Positions 1-9,121 of a DNA stretch of 64,000 bases are shown in pieces (positions within the stretch are counted from its first letter, which is position 1; each line of letters starts with the position of its first letter). Source of the stretch: Pseudomonas sp. 5P_3.1_Bac2 (GTDB taxonomy: Bacteria; Pseudomonadota; Gammaproteobacteria; Pseudomonadales; Pseudomonadaceae); the NCBI RefSeq assembly GCF_025465995.1, contig NZ_JANLNY010000022.1:1-64000 (forward strand), in the 5' to 3' direction. The notes under the pieces are model-generated. The model saw nothing but the letters and a program-made list of their open reading frames with translations, was not told the DNA's origin and ran no database searches. Position numbers and translations under genes: made by a program.

Positions 1-1
1 A

Positions 2-322
2 CCGATGGAAGTGCTGGTTGCCGTGTGCGACCGCATGGGTATCGAAACCGGGGTATCGGTGTTTGGCATTCAGGACGTGGCGGAGGATCGGGTATTCCCC
101 ATCATGGACTTCCCCATCCGCAGCGACCGCGATGCCCTGACCATGGGCTATGCCGGCGTGTACGGCTCATTCCTGCTGTTCGCCAAGCGTGCCGAGAAGA
201 AGTACGGCGTATCCGCCCGCGAGATCCTCGTGGAGATGGGCCGACGCGGCATGGTCGGCGGTCAGGAAGACATGATCGAAGACACCGCCATGACCCTAGC
301 CAAGCAACGCGCAAGCGCCTAA
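2..322 (+). CDS. dmpG: 4-hydroxy-2-oxovalerate aldolase, C-terminal fragment (cut by window edge)
   Basis: Last 106 codons of an enzyme of the DmpG/MhpE family, the class II aldolase that splits 4-hydroxy-2-oxovalerate into pyruvate and acetaldehyde at the end of aromatic meta-cleavage pathways. The visible part is the C-terminal helical domain that contacts the partner acetaldehyde dehydrogenase in this family. Family-typical stretches are [16 protein letters not shown] and [13 protein letters not shown] near the end. The frame is open to the left edge, so the catalytic TIM barrel lies outside the window. No other aromatic-degradation gene follows, so this is probably the last gene of its operon. 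Confidence 0.85.
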   Translation, partial: PMEVLVAVCDRMGIETGVSVFGIQDVAEDRVFPIMDFPIRSDRDALTMGYAGVYGSFLLFAKRAEKKYGVSAREILVEMGRRGMVGGQEDMIEDTAMTLAKQRASA

Positions 323-441
323 GCGGTAATCGGGCGGCGCCCGCAAGGCGCCGTCACTCTAATCTGCTGGCGCTGGCCTGCACGGCAACGCCCACCAAGC
401 CTCCACCTCCTCAAATCTCCGCACCCCTACTCAATAGACCG

Positions 442-470
442 TGAGCCGAATAACCGGCTTATTCGGCTCA
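442..470. repeat. perfect 12-bp inverted repeat
   Basis: TGAGCCGAATAA (442-453) and its exact reverse complement (459-470) flank a 5-base loop. It lies 120 bases after the aldolase stop. It could act as a transcription terminator, although no T-run follows, or as a protein-binding site or element end. Confidence 0.6.
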
Positions 471-765
471 TCCAATGAGCCAAATAGATATTTGAGCGTT
501 AAACCCAGTGCAGCCCTGACAAGCCCGCTTAGTCCAAACATCTTCAACTACAGCCTTCTTGATACCGCCATTGCCTGAGGGCAATACCTCGCTTGTTGCA
601 CGGCCGCAGGGCTTAGCACCGAACCTATTGCCCCTCTTGGCCAATGCCTAACGCCAACGCTAAATGCCGCTCAAGCGGATAAGCCCGCCTTAGAGCGGCG
701 CGTGCAAACAAGCAAACGATCGAAAAGTAAATACTGCAAATAGCTTTTTGCCATCACAACAAGAT

Positions 766-805
766 TAGGTAGTATCGAGGCATATTTGTACGACTGTACT
801 ACCTA
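766..805. promoter_or_regulatory. inverted repeat abutting the NERD ribosome-binding site
   Basis: TAGGTAGTA (766-774) and TACTACCTA (797-805) are exact 9-bp complements separated by 22 bases. The right arm runs into the Shine-Dalgarno-like AGGTG (805-809) of the gene starting at 816. This could be a repressor operator spanning the promoter, or an mRNA hairpin that affects ribosome access. The function is inference. Confidence 0.5.
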
Positions 806-815
806 GGTGTGAGCT

Positions 816-1586
816 ATGGATTTCACCGCACTTATCGCGCAGCTCTGGGGCACGCTGGGATGGTTTATCCCTGCGCTGCTATTGCTGGGCGTGCTCAAGT
901 CGCCTTGGGGCAAAGGGCAGATTGGCGAGCTGCTGGTGAGGCTGTTTGCCCATCTGAAGCTGGATAAACACACCTACCGCCGCCTGCATAACGTCACCCT
1001 CAATACCCCGGACGGCACCACGCAGATCGACCACGTATTTATCTCGCGTTACGGCATCTTTGTGCTGGAAACCAAGAATATGAGCGGCTGGATCTTCGGC
1101 AGCGAGAAACAGGCGCAGTGGACGCAGAAGCTCTACAAACGCACCTTCAAATTCCAGAACCCGCTGCGGCAGAACTACAAGCACCTTAAAGCCCTGGAAG
1201 CCAAGCTTGGCGTTGATCCTAAAAATTTGCACTCAGTCATCACCTTCGTCGGCGGCAGCACCTTTAAAACCGAAGTCCCGGCCAACGTGACCCAGGGCAT
1301 CGGCTTTATTCGCTATATCCAATCATTCCAGCAGCCGGTGTTTAGCGACACAGAAGTCAGCGCCATGTTGCAGGCCCTGCAAACAGGCCGCCGCGCGCCG
1401 ACCCTCGCCACCCATCGAGAGCATGTGCTAAACCTTAAACGCCGCCGTGACCCGACAGCCGAGCGGCAATGCCCGAAATGTGGCAGCGAGCTGCTGATCC
1501 GCACAGTTAAGTCAGGGGCGAAAGCAGGGCAGCAGTTTTGGGGATGCTCGGCCTTCCCAAAGTGCCGAACCATGCAGAGTCTTTGA
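816..1586 (+). CDS. membrane-anchored NERD nuclease-related protein with topoisomerase-type zinc finger
   Basis: 256 residues. An N-terminal hydrophobic segment (about 8-27) should anchor it in the membrane. A NERD domain follows (about 32-150) with nuclease-like residues E38, D72 in TQIDHVF, and E85/K87 in VLETKN, matching the D...ExK pattern of restriction-like folds. The C-terminus is a four-cysteine finger of the type found after bacterial topoisomerase I (CPKCGS at about 220 to FPKC at about 249). AGGTG lies 7 bases before the ATG. NERD proteins are predicted nucleases of poorly known role. The next gene is a nuclease-NACHT protein 93 bases downstream on the same strand, so a joint defence role is possible. 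Codon use looks like the host, unlike its neighbour. Confidence 0.85.
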   Translation: MDFTALIAQLWGTLGWFIPALLLLGVLKSPWGKGQIGELLVRLFAHLKLDKHTYRRLHNVTLNTPDGTTQIDHVFISRYGIFVLETKNMSGWIFGSEKQAQWTQKLYKRTFKFQNPLRQNYKHLKALEAKLGVDPKNLHSVITFVGGSTFKTEVPANVTQGIGFIRYIQSFQQPVFSDTEVSAMLQALQTGRRAPTLATHREHVLNLKRRRDPTAERQCPKCGSELLIRTVKSGAKAGQQFWGCSAFPKCRTMQSL

Positions 1587-1679
1587 AATGCATTTGAGAA
1601 CAGGAAATCGTGGTCTGTCCTCTATTGCAGCAAGTTCCAAATAAGCATCGCACTTAACTCCACAAGTAGAAAACAAGTC

Positions 1680-4364
1680 ATGCAACAAAAGCAAATCATA
1701 TTAGAATCCATTCAAAAGCTTCCAGAGGACGACTTCAGCAGAAGCGTGCTAATGCCCCTGCTAGGTAAAATTGGATACACAAATATTGAGTTCAACGGTG
1801 GGGCGTACGAGCAAGGAAAAGACATTATTGCCCACATGCCTGCGGCATTAGGGAAAGATGAAATCCATGTCTTCCAGTCAAAAAAATTCAAATCAAAAAG
1901 AAGCACGGCAAGCAGAGAAAAATTCTCTGAATACATATACCAACTTAATCTATGCATCCAAAAGCCAATTACACTATCAGATGGCAGCAAGCGTAGACCT
2001 AACAAAGTTTATTTCGTCACGCCATACCAAGTAAATAGCAGACACCTTGAAGAGCAGTTCGAAAATCTTTCTCTTCCAAACATAGAAGTTCTCGACGGGG
2101 AGTATCTAGCTGCTAGCATAGCGAAGCACTGGCCTTCATTTGCCAGAGACATAATCCCCGATGCCGAGATAGCCATAAGCCCTGCTCTTGAAGAAATTTT
2201 TAACATAGAACTAAACAATGCCCTGCACATCAAAGAGCAAAAAAGATACACAGAATACTACAACGACTTGAATTTCTTCGTTGGAGAGGTGGACAGCTGC
2301 CTAGTATTCGGAGGCGAAATTGAGCACCAAATTGTTAAATATCCACCTTACTCAAAAGGTGAATGGGACGAACTTAAAAAGTTTAACTCAGCCCTACAGG
2401 ATTATGGCGACCCTGGCATAATAACCAGCTCAATCACAGAGATTGAAGAAAAATACAAATTCGATCTAAATGCTCATATTAGCGTAGCAAACACTAAGCT
2501 AATAAAGCATTCAGAAGATTTGCAAGCATCCATTGCAAATGGAAAGCAGAAAGTCACCTCAACTATCTCTGAAATAATAGACTACTACTCAAAAATAAAA
2601 GAAGCATCAGGGGCGAAAGGCACCAGCCTTCCCGATGTAGCGCTCGCACTATCTTTGCTAGAAGAATTCAAGGATCAGATAGGGAGCAGTAACGAGATAG
2701 AGTGCCCGACTAGAGCAGGAATACCGAAAGCAGCACACGAAACGCTACAATTCCTTTATAACACTAGAAACGAAGTTTTCAGATCAGAGAACGAGCTCCT
2801 CCTCATCCTCAAAAAAATCATTCCCACTCCCATCATTAACGCAAAAATTGACCCCATTGCAATTACAAAAAGAATAAACTCTAAAATTCGCCATGCAGAA
2901 GAGTTTATTCAGAAACTAAACGCACGATCATTAACCTGCAGTGAAACAAAAACAATACTTGACGAAATAAACTCACTTCTTCGAACAATCGATATAGCAA
3001 CAAATCACAACCAAAGCGTCGCTCATTTTCGCATAGTTCAAGGATCAGCAAATAAAAACGTGCTTGACATATCTGCGCACTCTATTTTTGACTCCGGCTG
3101 CAATATAGCAATATATGGTGAGGCCGGCGCAGGAAAAACAACGACCCTGCATATGTACGCAGACAAGCTATATCAGAATCGACAGACCGGACAAATAGCA
3201 CTATTCTTGCCATTAAACAGAATAACTAAAAAAATCGGCGAAATGGATCAAAACTCCAGATCCAATTTAATCTCAGAAGAAAACCCCTTTGAATCTCTAC
3301 TTAATGCATTTCTTTCTTACAGAGGCGTAGAGGCATCAACAGAAAACAGAAAGTCACTAATACACGCATTACAAAGTTCAAAAAAGTGCACTGTGATAGT
3401 CGACGCCTTAGATGAAGCGAGCACTCATGCTCCATGGATCATACAAGCTTTATCAGAGCTCCCATCCAATGTATCTCACGTCCAAGTTATTACCTCATCA
3501 AGAAACTGCGTTAAATATATAAGAGAAGTAGAGTTTCTAGGAATCACCCTTCTTCCATTCACAAAAAAACAACTAGAAAATTTCATTTCCGGATGGATTG
3601 GTGATGACAAGCAGGCGGATACTTTATTAAAAATAATAGAGGACAAGAAGCTATATGACGTGGCCAAAAACCCACTGCTCGCGACTATTATCTGTAGTCT
3701 TCACACCAGCGACGTCCCCATACCAGAGAACGAGCCAGAGTTATACTGGAGGAAAATAGAGCTTCTATGTGGCTTGTACGATCACCACAAAGGAATCATT
3801 CGAACAAAGAACGAAAAAAGCTTCCTAGAAGCTTGCTGCATAAAGCTAGGATATCGCTTCCATAGAAACGAGATTCGAGAAACCTCTATTTCTGAGATGC
3901 ATAAATTCCTTATTGCCGACTTTGAAGGCAGATACCCATCAGCCAAGATCTCAAGCGCAATTGACGATCTTATTTTCTCTTGCAACATCCTCATAAAACA
4001 GCCAGGAAGCGAAAACTACGGCTTTGAGCATCTTCGCTATCAAGAACTTTTGGCCGCAAAAGAAATAGAGAGAAATAGAAGCATCGACATAACCATCTTG
4101 ATCGGGAAAGAATGGTGGAAAGGACCACTTTATCTATACTCATTTAATCATGATATTCAATTTTTAATTGATGAAATCTACGATAAGAAAGGGAACATTT
4201 CAAAGTACAAAGAAACACTACTATTAATGATCGAAGGCCGACCGCCCAAACAGCGCAGCAACCTTATAGCACTAGTGAATAGACTGGCAAAACAAGACTC
4301 GTTTGACGGACTTGGTCGATCATCAAGTTATGATTACGACCATGAAGATGAAGACTTATACTAA
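1680..4364 (+). CDS. PD-(D/E)XK nuclease-NACHT NTPase fusion, putative anti-phage defence protein
   Basis: 894 residues. Residues 15-150 look like an Mrr-type restriction nuclease: GGAYEQGKDI with E44 and D48, then FQSKK with Q66/K68, giving the D...QxK active-site pattern. Residues about 170-450 form a charged, probably helical linker. A NACHT-type P-loop NTPase follows, with Walker A GEAGAGKT at 480-487 (K486) and Walker B VDALDEA at 574-580 carrying the NACHT D-x-x-D-E arrangement. Near 800 is the NACHT-typical FEHLRYQELLAAKE. Only a short tail follows, ending in an acidic patch, and no ankyrin, TPR or LRR sensor array is obvious. The gene is strikingly AT-rich (many AAA, ATA, AAT codons) compared with all other genes here, a sign of recent transfer. 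Bacterial NACHT and STAND NTPases often act in phage defence with nuclease effectors; that role here is inferred. Confidence 0.85.
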   Translation: MQQKQIILESIQKLPEDDFSRSVLMPLLGKIGYTNIEFNGGAYEQGKDIIAHMPAALGKDEIHVFQSKKFKSKRSTASREKFSEYIYQLNLCIQKPITLSDGSKRRPNKVYFVTPYQVNSRHLEEQFENLSLPNIEVLDGEYLAASIAKHWPSFARDIIPDAEIAISPALEEIFNIELNNALHIKEQKRYTEYYNDLNFFVGEVDSCLVFGGEIEHQIVKYPPYSKGEWDELKKFNSALQDYGDPGIITSSITEIEEKYKFDLNAHISVANTKLIKHSEDLQASIANGKQKVTSTISEIIDYYSKIKEASGAKGTSLPDVALALSLLEEFKDQIGSSNEIECPTRAGIPKAAHETLQFLYNTRNEVFRSENELLLILKKIIPTPIINAKIDPIAITKRINSKIRHAEEFIQKLNARSLTCSETKTILDEINSLLRTIDIATNHNQSVAHFRIVQGSANKNVLDISAHSIFDSGCNIAIYGEAGAGKTTTLHMYADKLYQNRQTGQIALFLPLNRITKKIGEMDQNSRSNLISEENPFESLLNAFLSYRGVEASTENRKSLIHALQSSKKCTVIVDALDEASTHAPWIIQALSELPSNVSHVQVITSSRNCVKYIREVEFLGITLLPFTKKQLENFISGWIGDDKQADTLLKIIEDKKLYDVAKNPLLATIICSLHTSDVPIPENEPELYWRKIELLCGLYDHHKGIIRTKNEKSFLEACCIKLGYRFHRNEIRETSISEMHKFLIADFEGRYPSAKISSAIDDLIFSCNILIKQPGSENYGFEHLRYQELLAAKEIERNRSIDITILIGKEWWKGPLYLYSFNHDIQFLIDEIYDKKGNISKYKETLLLMIEGRPPKQRSNLIALVNRLAKQDSFDGLGRSSSYDYDHEDEDLY

Positions 4365-5164
4365 ATAGTCGAGTGAGATATACGCCGCTAGTTACTACGA
4401 GCAATTATCGCAGCGCGGCTCAATAAAGTAAGAAAGTACCTAATCTGGGGCCTTTAAGTGATCAGGCCCACTTCTTCTGACGGAGCGACATTATAAACCA
4501 GAGCGAAGCTCAGATTCCTTCCCGCGACACGCATGATGAAAATCTTCGCGTGCAACTCTGCCACTTCGACATAGTTATCTTGGGCAACACACCCGAAATG
4601 CCGACGCGTGTAAGCGCCTATCTTCTAATGTCTGAACGGTACAAAAAACGGTACAGTGCTCAGCTTTCACAGATTTCGCTAAATTACGCTCAACCCCATA
4701 TACGACGTTACTTTTAGCTAACTGCACCTACGCTAAATCACACACGATTTCACTAGGCTTGCAGCGTTCCCAGGCAACTAATAATCCTCTGCTCCGCGGT
4801 TAGCGTCCGCGTAGCCCCGGCCAAAAGCAAAACTGTTTATCGCGCCGGGCAGAGTTGGAATACAGAAGTCCGTAGTTATACGGATGAACACCGCCGTAAC
4901 CGACGGTACTTCTCAGCTATCTATGACGTAATAAACGAAGCCACCCACCCCCTAACGCCATCCTACTAGCGCAAGCATTGGGGTGATAACTACGGCTCAC
5001 CGCTCTACAACGGCGTGTCACATCACCCATCGCCTTTGCTAACCTAGCAATAGCGACTCGCCAGTCATCCCTGCCGGCACTCAGTTAAATCATGCCGGAT
5101 GGGGTTAAGCACAAGGATAAGGCCTGCGAGTTTTTTATTACCTTAGCTTTGGCAGCCTGCCCCT
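4365..5164. other. 800-base non-coding stretch after the NACHT gene
   Basis: No credible gene was found. A near-tandem repeat of ACGGTACA occurs around 4635-4655. A stop-free frame without a start codon runs from about 4756 to 4968 and reads like degraded protein (for example SYTDEHRRNRRYFSAIYDV), possibly a gene remnant. No integrase, transposase or clear flanking direct repeat was recognised. Composition returns to host-like by 5165. Confidence 0.5.
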
Positions 5165-6205
5165 ATGGACTCAATACTTTCTCTGCTGAGTGAAACCCTG
5201 CCTGAAGCCCGCACACTGGAGGAGCTGGCGCGGCCGTTGTTGCGTTTGCTTCGGCAAGTGACGGGCATGGAGTCGACGTACCTCACCACCATTGATACCG
5301 AGGCGGGAGTTCAGCGGGTCGAGTACGCGCTTAATAGCGGTGAGATGGTCATCCCCGAAGGCTTAGAAGTGCCTTGGGGCGATACTTTGTGTAAGCGGGC
5401 GCTGGAGGAGAATCGGTTGTTTACCGATAACGTCAGCGAATGCTGGGGCGATTCCGAGGCAGCGGCGGCGTTGGGGATTCGCACCTATGCCAGCTCGCCG
5501 ATCCACGCTCAGGATGGCCGGGTGCTGGGCACGGTGTGTGCCGCCAGTGCCCAACAGTTACCGCTGTCCATACAGGTTGAACCGCTGCTTAAGCTGCTGT
5601 CTGGCCTGCTGAGCTACTCCCTGGAGCGCGATCTGCTGGTCAAGCAATTGCGCGCGGCTAACGGTGAGCTGACCAAGCTGGCGCTGACCGATGTCTTAAC
5701 CGGCTTGGCTAACCGCCGGGCGATCATGGACAAGATCACCCGGCTGTTTGCCTTGGCTGAGCGCGAAGAAAAATTCGTGCTGCTGGCGGTGATTGATCTG
5801 GATGGTTTTAAGCAGATCAACGACCGCCACGGTCACTTGGCCGGCGATGAGTTTTTGCGCGGCATTGCTCAGCAACTGCAACAGAGCCTGCGGGCCGGGG
5901 ATATGATCGGGCGCACCGGCGGTGACGAGTTTATCGTCCTCGGCCTGGCCTCCAGCACTGGGGCTGACGCCAGCGGCGCGATGGCCAGCGCCGCCGAGCA
6001 TCTGCAACAACGCCTGACGGAAGCCACCATCGGCACATTTAATTTGGGCAGCGATTTGCCGGCGCATGACTATGCCGGCGCCAGCGTGGGCGTGGTGGCG
6101 CTGCGACCGCAAGGCCTCAGTGCCGATGAGGCGATTAAGCAAGCAGACGACGCCATGTACCGGGTTAAGCAGCAGCGCAAGCAACAGCGTTTGGCGGCCA
6201 GCTAG
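5165..6205 (+). CDS. GAF-GGDEF diguanylate cyclase
   Basis: 346 residues, cytoplasmic, with no signal peptide or membrane segment. Residues about 20-155 resemble a GAF sensory domain. A short linker leads to a GGDEF domain that begins near LTDVLTGLANRR (about 175-186). The catalytic GGDEF is intact at 252-256, and RAGD at 243-246 sits exactly five residues before it, the product-inhibition (I-site) arrangement. The enzyme should make cyclic di-GMP from two GTP, controlled by whatever the GAF domain binds. No EAL domain is present. It stands alone with no obvious operon partner, and the ribosome-binding site is weak. The ATG start follows a non-coding region. Confidence 0.93.
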   Translation: MDSILSLLSETLPEARTLEELARPLLRLLRQVTGMESTYLTTIDTEAGVQRVEYALNSGEMVIPEGLEVPWGDTLCKRALEENRLFTDNVSECWGDSEAAAALGIRTYASSPIHAQDGRVLGTVCAASAQQLPLSIQVEPLLKLLSGLLSYSLERDLLVKQLRAANGELTKLALTDVLTGLANRRAIMDKITRLFALAEREEKFVLLAVIDLDGFKQINDRHGHLAGDEFLRGIAQQLQQSLRAGDMIGRTGGDEFIVLGLASSTGADASGAMASAAEHLQQRLTEATIGTFNLGSDLPAHDYAGASVGVVALRPQGLSADEAIKQADDAMYRVKQQRKQQRLAAS

Positions 6206-6503
6206 CTGGGGGCAAAGCAGACAGATGAGGCGGCACCAGCGCGCCTCTGGTGCTGCACAGAAATGACCAAGCGCTGTATTCGGCAAAATTCAACAGGCAT
6301 TGCACAAAGGCTTTTACCCAGCAAGGGCGGCTCAGGTAATTCTCGGAGCAAACCTGACCGTTAATCCGGAGTTGGGCGTTTGTCGGCCAAAGTTCAGAAT
6401 ATTCTCAGGCAGATGGCCTATATAGACGGGGCGGAAACTGTAAAATCAGCGCCCCGAATTTGCCGTGGGGGCACCAGCCACCCACCTGCACCACGTTGAG
6501 CCC

Positions 6504-6902
6504 ATGTCGATTAGCCGCTGTCCTAAAACCAAACCGCTGCTCGCCTGGATGCTGTATTGCAGCATCCTGCTCAGCGCGTGGCTGTGCGCCACCGGTCACG
6601 GGCAGATGGCAGGCATGCAGCTGAGTGGTTTGGACAGCGAATTCTGCTCGTTGCACGACAACGGCGGCGCCAGCGATTTAAGCGACCATTCCAGCATGCT
6701 GATGGCTTCGTCCATGGGCGATGGTTGCGCACTCAGCAGCCTGTTTAGCGCCGTATTGCTGGCCGCGCTGTTTGGTCTGTTGGCCCTGCTCGCGGGTGAG
6801 TCAGCCAGGCCGCTACCGCCCTTGCATGCCCGGCGCAGCCCCCGTGACCGCTGGCCCCTGGCCAATCCCCGCGCTTCCCCCCAAGTGCTTCTCTCGCTGT
6901 GA
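6504..6902 (+). CDS. DUF2946-type small membrane/periplasmic protein
   Basis: 132 residues from the ATG at 6504; a GTG at 6465 would add 13 residues of doubtful sequence. An N-terminal hydrophobic stretch (LLAWMLYCSILLSAWLCATG) and a second one near 90-110 flank a central segment rich in His, Met, Cys and Asp, including LHDN and DHSSMLMASSMGDGC. This layout is typical of DUF2946 proteins, commonly encoded just before TonB-dependent receptors in pseudomonads and suspected to deal with copper or another metal. It lies 71 bases before the receptor gene on the same strand and probably belongs to its operon. The exact function is unknown. Confidence 0.7.
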   Translation: MSISRCPKTKPLLAWMLYCSILLSAWLCATGHGQMAGMQLSGLDSEFCSLHDNGGASDLSDHSSMLMASSMGDGCALSSLFSAVLLAALFGLLALLAGESARPLPPLHARRSPRDRWPLANPRASPQVLLSL

Positions 6903-6973
6903 CAGTGCCTCGCCGCAACGCCTAATAACTTCTGGCGGCGAGCGTTTGCCCATTCCTAGCTAGGAAGCCCTTT

Positions 6974-9121
6974 ATGTTTCGCCTGACTACTCTGGCGCTG
7001 CTGATTAGCAGCGTGACCTGCGCATGGGCGCAGGATGAAACCCTGCCTGCCAGCACCATTAGCGCCACCGCTGAAAGCGTCGAAGGCACGCAGCTGGACC
7101 TCGACCAACCGATTGCCAGCGGCTCACGCCTGAACCTCAGTGCGCGGGAAAACCCGGCGTCGATCAGCGTGGCCGACCGCGCCATGATGGAGCGAATCGG
7201 CGCCCGTACCTTCCAAGATGCAGCCAATGCCTTGCCGGGGGTGAATGCCTCGGCACCGCCGGGCTTGGGCGGCTATGTGTCGTATCGCGGTTTTAGCGGC
7301 TCGCAAATCAGCCAGATGTTTAACGGCATCAACCTGCAATACGGCGCCGCCGCACGGCCGATAGGCGCGTGGATTTATGATCGGGTGGAGTTGCTCGGCG
7401 GGCCGTCGTCGTTCTTAAACGGCAGCGGCGCCGTGGGCGGCAGCCTGAATATGATCACGAAGCTCGCCAGCCGCGATAAAGACAGCATCGAAGGGCGGGT
7501 CAGCTACGGTCGCTACGACAGCATGGAAACCGCCATCGGCATCAATCAGGCGTTGAACGACGGTGACGGCCCGCGCCACTACGCGCGCCTGGACTACAGC
7601 CGCACGCAGAGCAATGGCTATATCGACCGGCAAGAGAACGGTGCCGGCAACCTGGCCTTCTCGCTGCTCAGCGACATCAACGAGCGGCTCTCGCACACCC
7701 TGGCCATCGAGTACCTCGAAGAAAAAGAAGACAGCCCGTACTGGGGCACGCCGACCTTGCGCCCGCAAAGCGGTGAGCTGCATATCGACAAGCACAACCG
7801 CTTTAACAACTACAACGTTGAAGACGGTCGTTACGAGCAGCGCACCCGCTGGTTGCGCTCGATCACCGACTACCAGATCAGCGACAGCCTGCAACTGCGC
7901 AACACCTTCTACCACTACAACGGTGAGCGTGATTACCGCAACCTGGAGGTGTATCGCTACAGCGCCGACAACAGCGGCGTGGTGCGCTCCGGGGCCTATC
8001 GCCAGCGGCATGATCAGGAGGTCAACGGCAACCGTTTGGAGCTGACCCAGCAAGGCGAGCTGTTTGGTTTGGCCAGCGACTGGGCCTATGGCCTGGACTA
8101 TAGCCGCAACCAGCAAACCAACTATCCGCTGTCGATCTCCGCGCCGTTCGATACGGTCAATCCGGATGGTTTTGCTCCGGGGCATTGGGGCGACATCAAC
8201 GGCATGGATGCGCCGCGCAGCAAAGGCCGCAGCACCTGGACCAACACCAGCTCGGGGTTTGTCGAGAACCGCACCCAGCTCACCGAGCAACTGGCGCTGA
8301 TCAGCGCGCTGCGTTACGACCATATCGACTTCGATGTGACCGAGCATGCCTCAGGCAAAAAACTCGACCGCCGCTGGGATACCGTCACCGGGCGCTTGGG
8401 TTTGGTCTATGCCTTCACCCCGACCTTTAGCGTCTACAGCCAGTACAGCACTTCGGCCGAGCCACCGGGCGGCGCGCTGACCAGTGCGTCGATCGCCCAG
8501 GTCGGCGACTTGGATATCAGCACCGGGCGCCAGGTAGAGGTCGGCACCAAGTTCGACTTCCTCGACGGGCGCGGCACCGCCACGGCGGCGGCGTACCAAA
8601 TTGTGCGCAAGAACATCTCGGTGCCCTCCTCGACCACGCCGAACACCACCGAGCAGGCCGGGCAGCAGACCTCCACCGGCATCGAGTTGGCGGCCTCGTT
8701 CAAAGTCACGCCGAAGCTGTTGGCGGCGGCTAACTTCGCCTGGGTGAATGCCGAATACGACGAGTTCAACGAGAGCGTCGGCGGCGTGGTGTATTCGCGC
8801 AAAGGCAAAAATCCGGTGAACATCCCCGACAAAACCGCCAACCTGTGGCTGACCTATGACCTCGCGCCGGGCTGGCAGGTCGGCGCCGATGCACGCTACG
8901 TGGCCTCGGTGTATGCCGACACGGCCAACACCATGTGGCTGCCGTCGTACACCCTGTACGGTCTGTCGAGCACCTACCAGATGAACAAAAACCTGCAACT
9001 GAGTGCGCGCCTGCGCAACCTCACCGATGAGGTGTATGCCAACTACATCCACCAGAGCAACTTGCAATACTACTTAGGTGAGCCGCGCAGTCTCGAACTC
9101 GCGGTGCAGTGGAGTTACTGA
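6974..9121 (+). CDS. TonB-dependent outer-membrane receptor (siderophore/metal type)
   Basis: 715 residues. The signal peptide MFRLTTLALLISSVTCAWA is followed by the mature protein beginning QDETL. The plug domain (about 50-165) contains the usual RVELLGGPSSFLNGSGAVGG-like signature. The rest is a 22-strand barrel ending in VQWSY, with the C-terminal aromatic expected of porin-like barrels. No extra N-terminal signalling domain is present, so it is not a FecA/FpvA-type transducer. It sits between a DUF2946 gene and a PepSY gene whose start overlaps its stop. That context points to a metal or ferric-siderophore import unit with an inner-membrane reductase. The ligand cannot be told from sequence. 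Confidence 0.9.
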   Translation: MFRLTTLALLISSVTCAWAQDETLPASTISATAESVEGTQLDLDQPIASGSRLNLSARENPASISVADRAMMERIGARTFQDAANALPGVNASAPPGLGGYVSYRGFSGSQISQMFNGINLQYGAAARPIGAWIYDRVELLGGPSSFLNGSGAVGGSLNMITKLASRDKDSIEGRVSYGRYDSMETAIGINQALNDGDGPRHYARLDYSRTQSNGYIDRQENGAGNLAFSLLSDINERLSHTLAIEYLEEKEDSPYWGTPTLRPQSGELHIDKHNRFNNYNVEDGRYEQRTRWLRSITDYQISDSLQLRNTFYHYNGERDYRNLEVYRYSADNSGVVRSGAYRQRHDQEVNGNRLELTQQGELFGLASDWAYGLDYSRNQQTNYPLSISAPFDTVNPDGFAPGHWGDINGMDAPRSKGRSTWTNTSSGFVENRTQLTEQLALISALRYDHIDFDVTEHASGKKLDRRWDTVTGRLGLVYAFTPTFSVYSQYSTSAEPPGGALTSASIAQVGDLDISTGRQVEVGTKFDFLDGRGTATAAAYQIVRKNISVPSSTTPNTTEQAGQQTSTGIELAASFKVTPKLLAAANFAWVNAEYDEFNESVGGVVYSRKGKNPVNIPDKTANLWLTYDLAPGWQVGADARYVASVYADTANTMWLPSYTLYGLSSTYQMNKNLQLSARLRNLTDEVYANYIHQSNLQYYLGEPRSLELAVQWSY

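Larger units (their letters stand above)
323..815. other. non-coding stretch between aldolase and NERD gene
   Basis: About 490 bases with no credible gene. It holds a perfect 12-bp inverted repeat (442-470) and a 9-bp inverted repeat just before the NERD start (766-805). Base composition becomes more AT-rich toward the right. No tRNA, integrase or clear attachment site was recognised. Confidence 0.6.

Noticed and set aside
496..715. Possible integron attC-like cores (GTTAAAC and GCCTAAC)
   Set aside because: The two cores are in the wrong order for one attC site, and no integron integrase or cassette is present.
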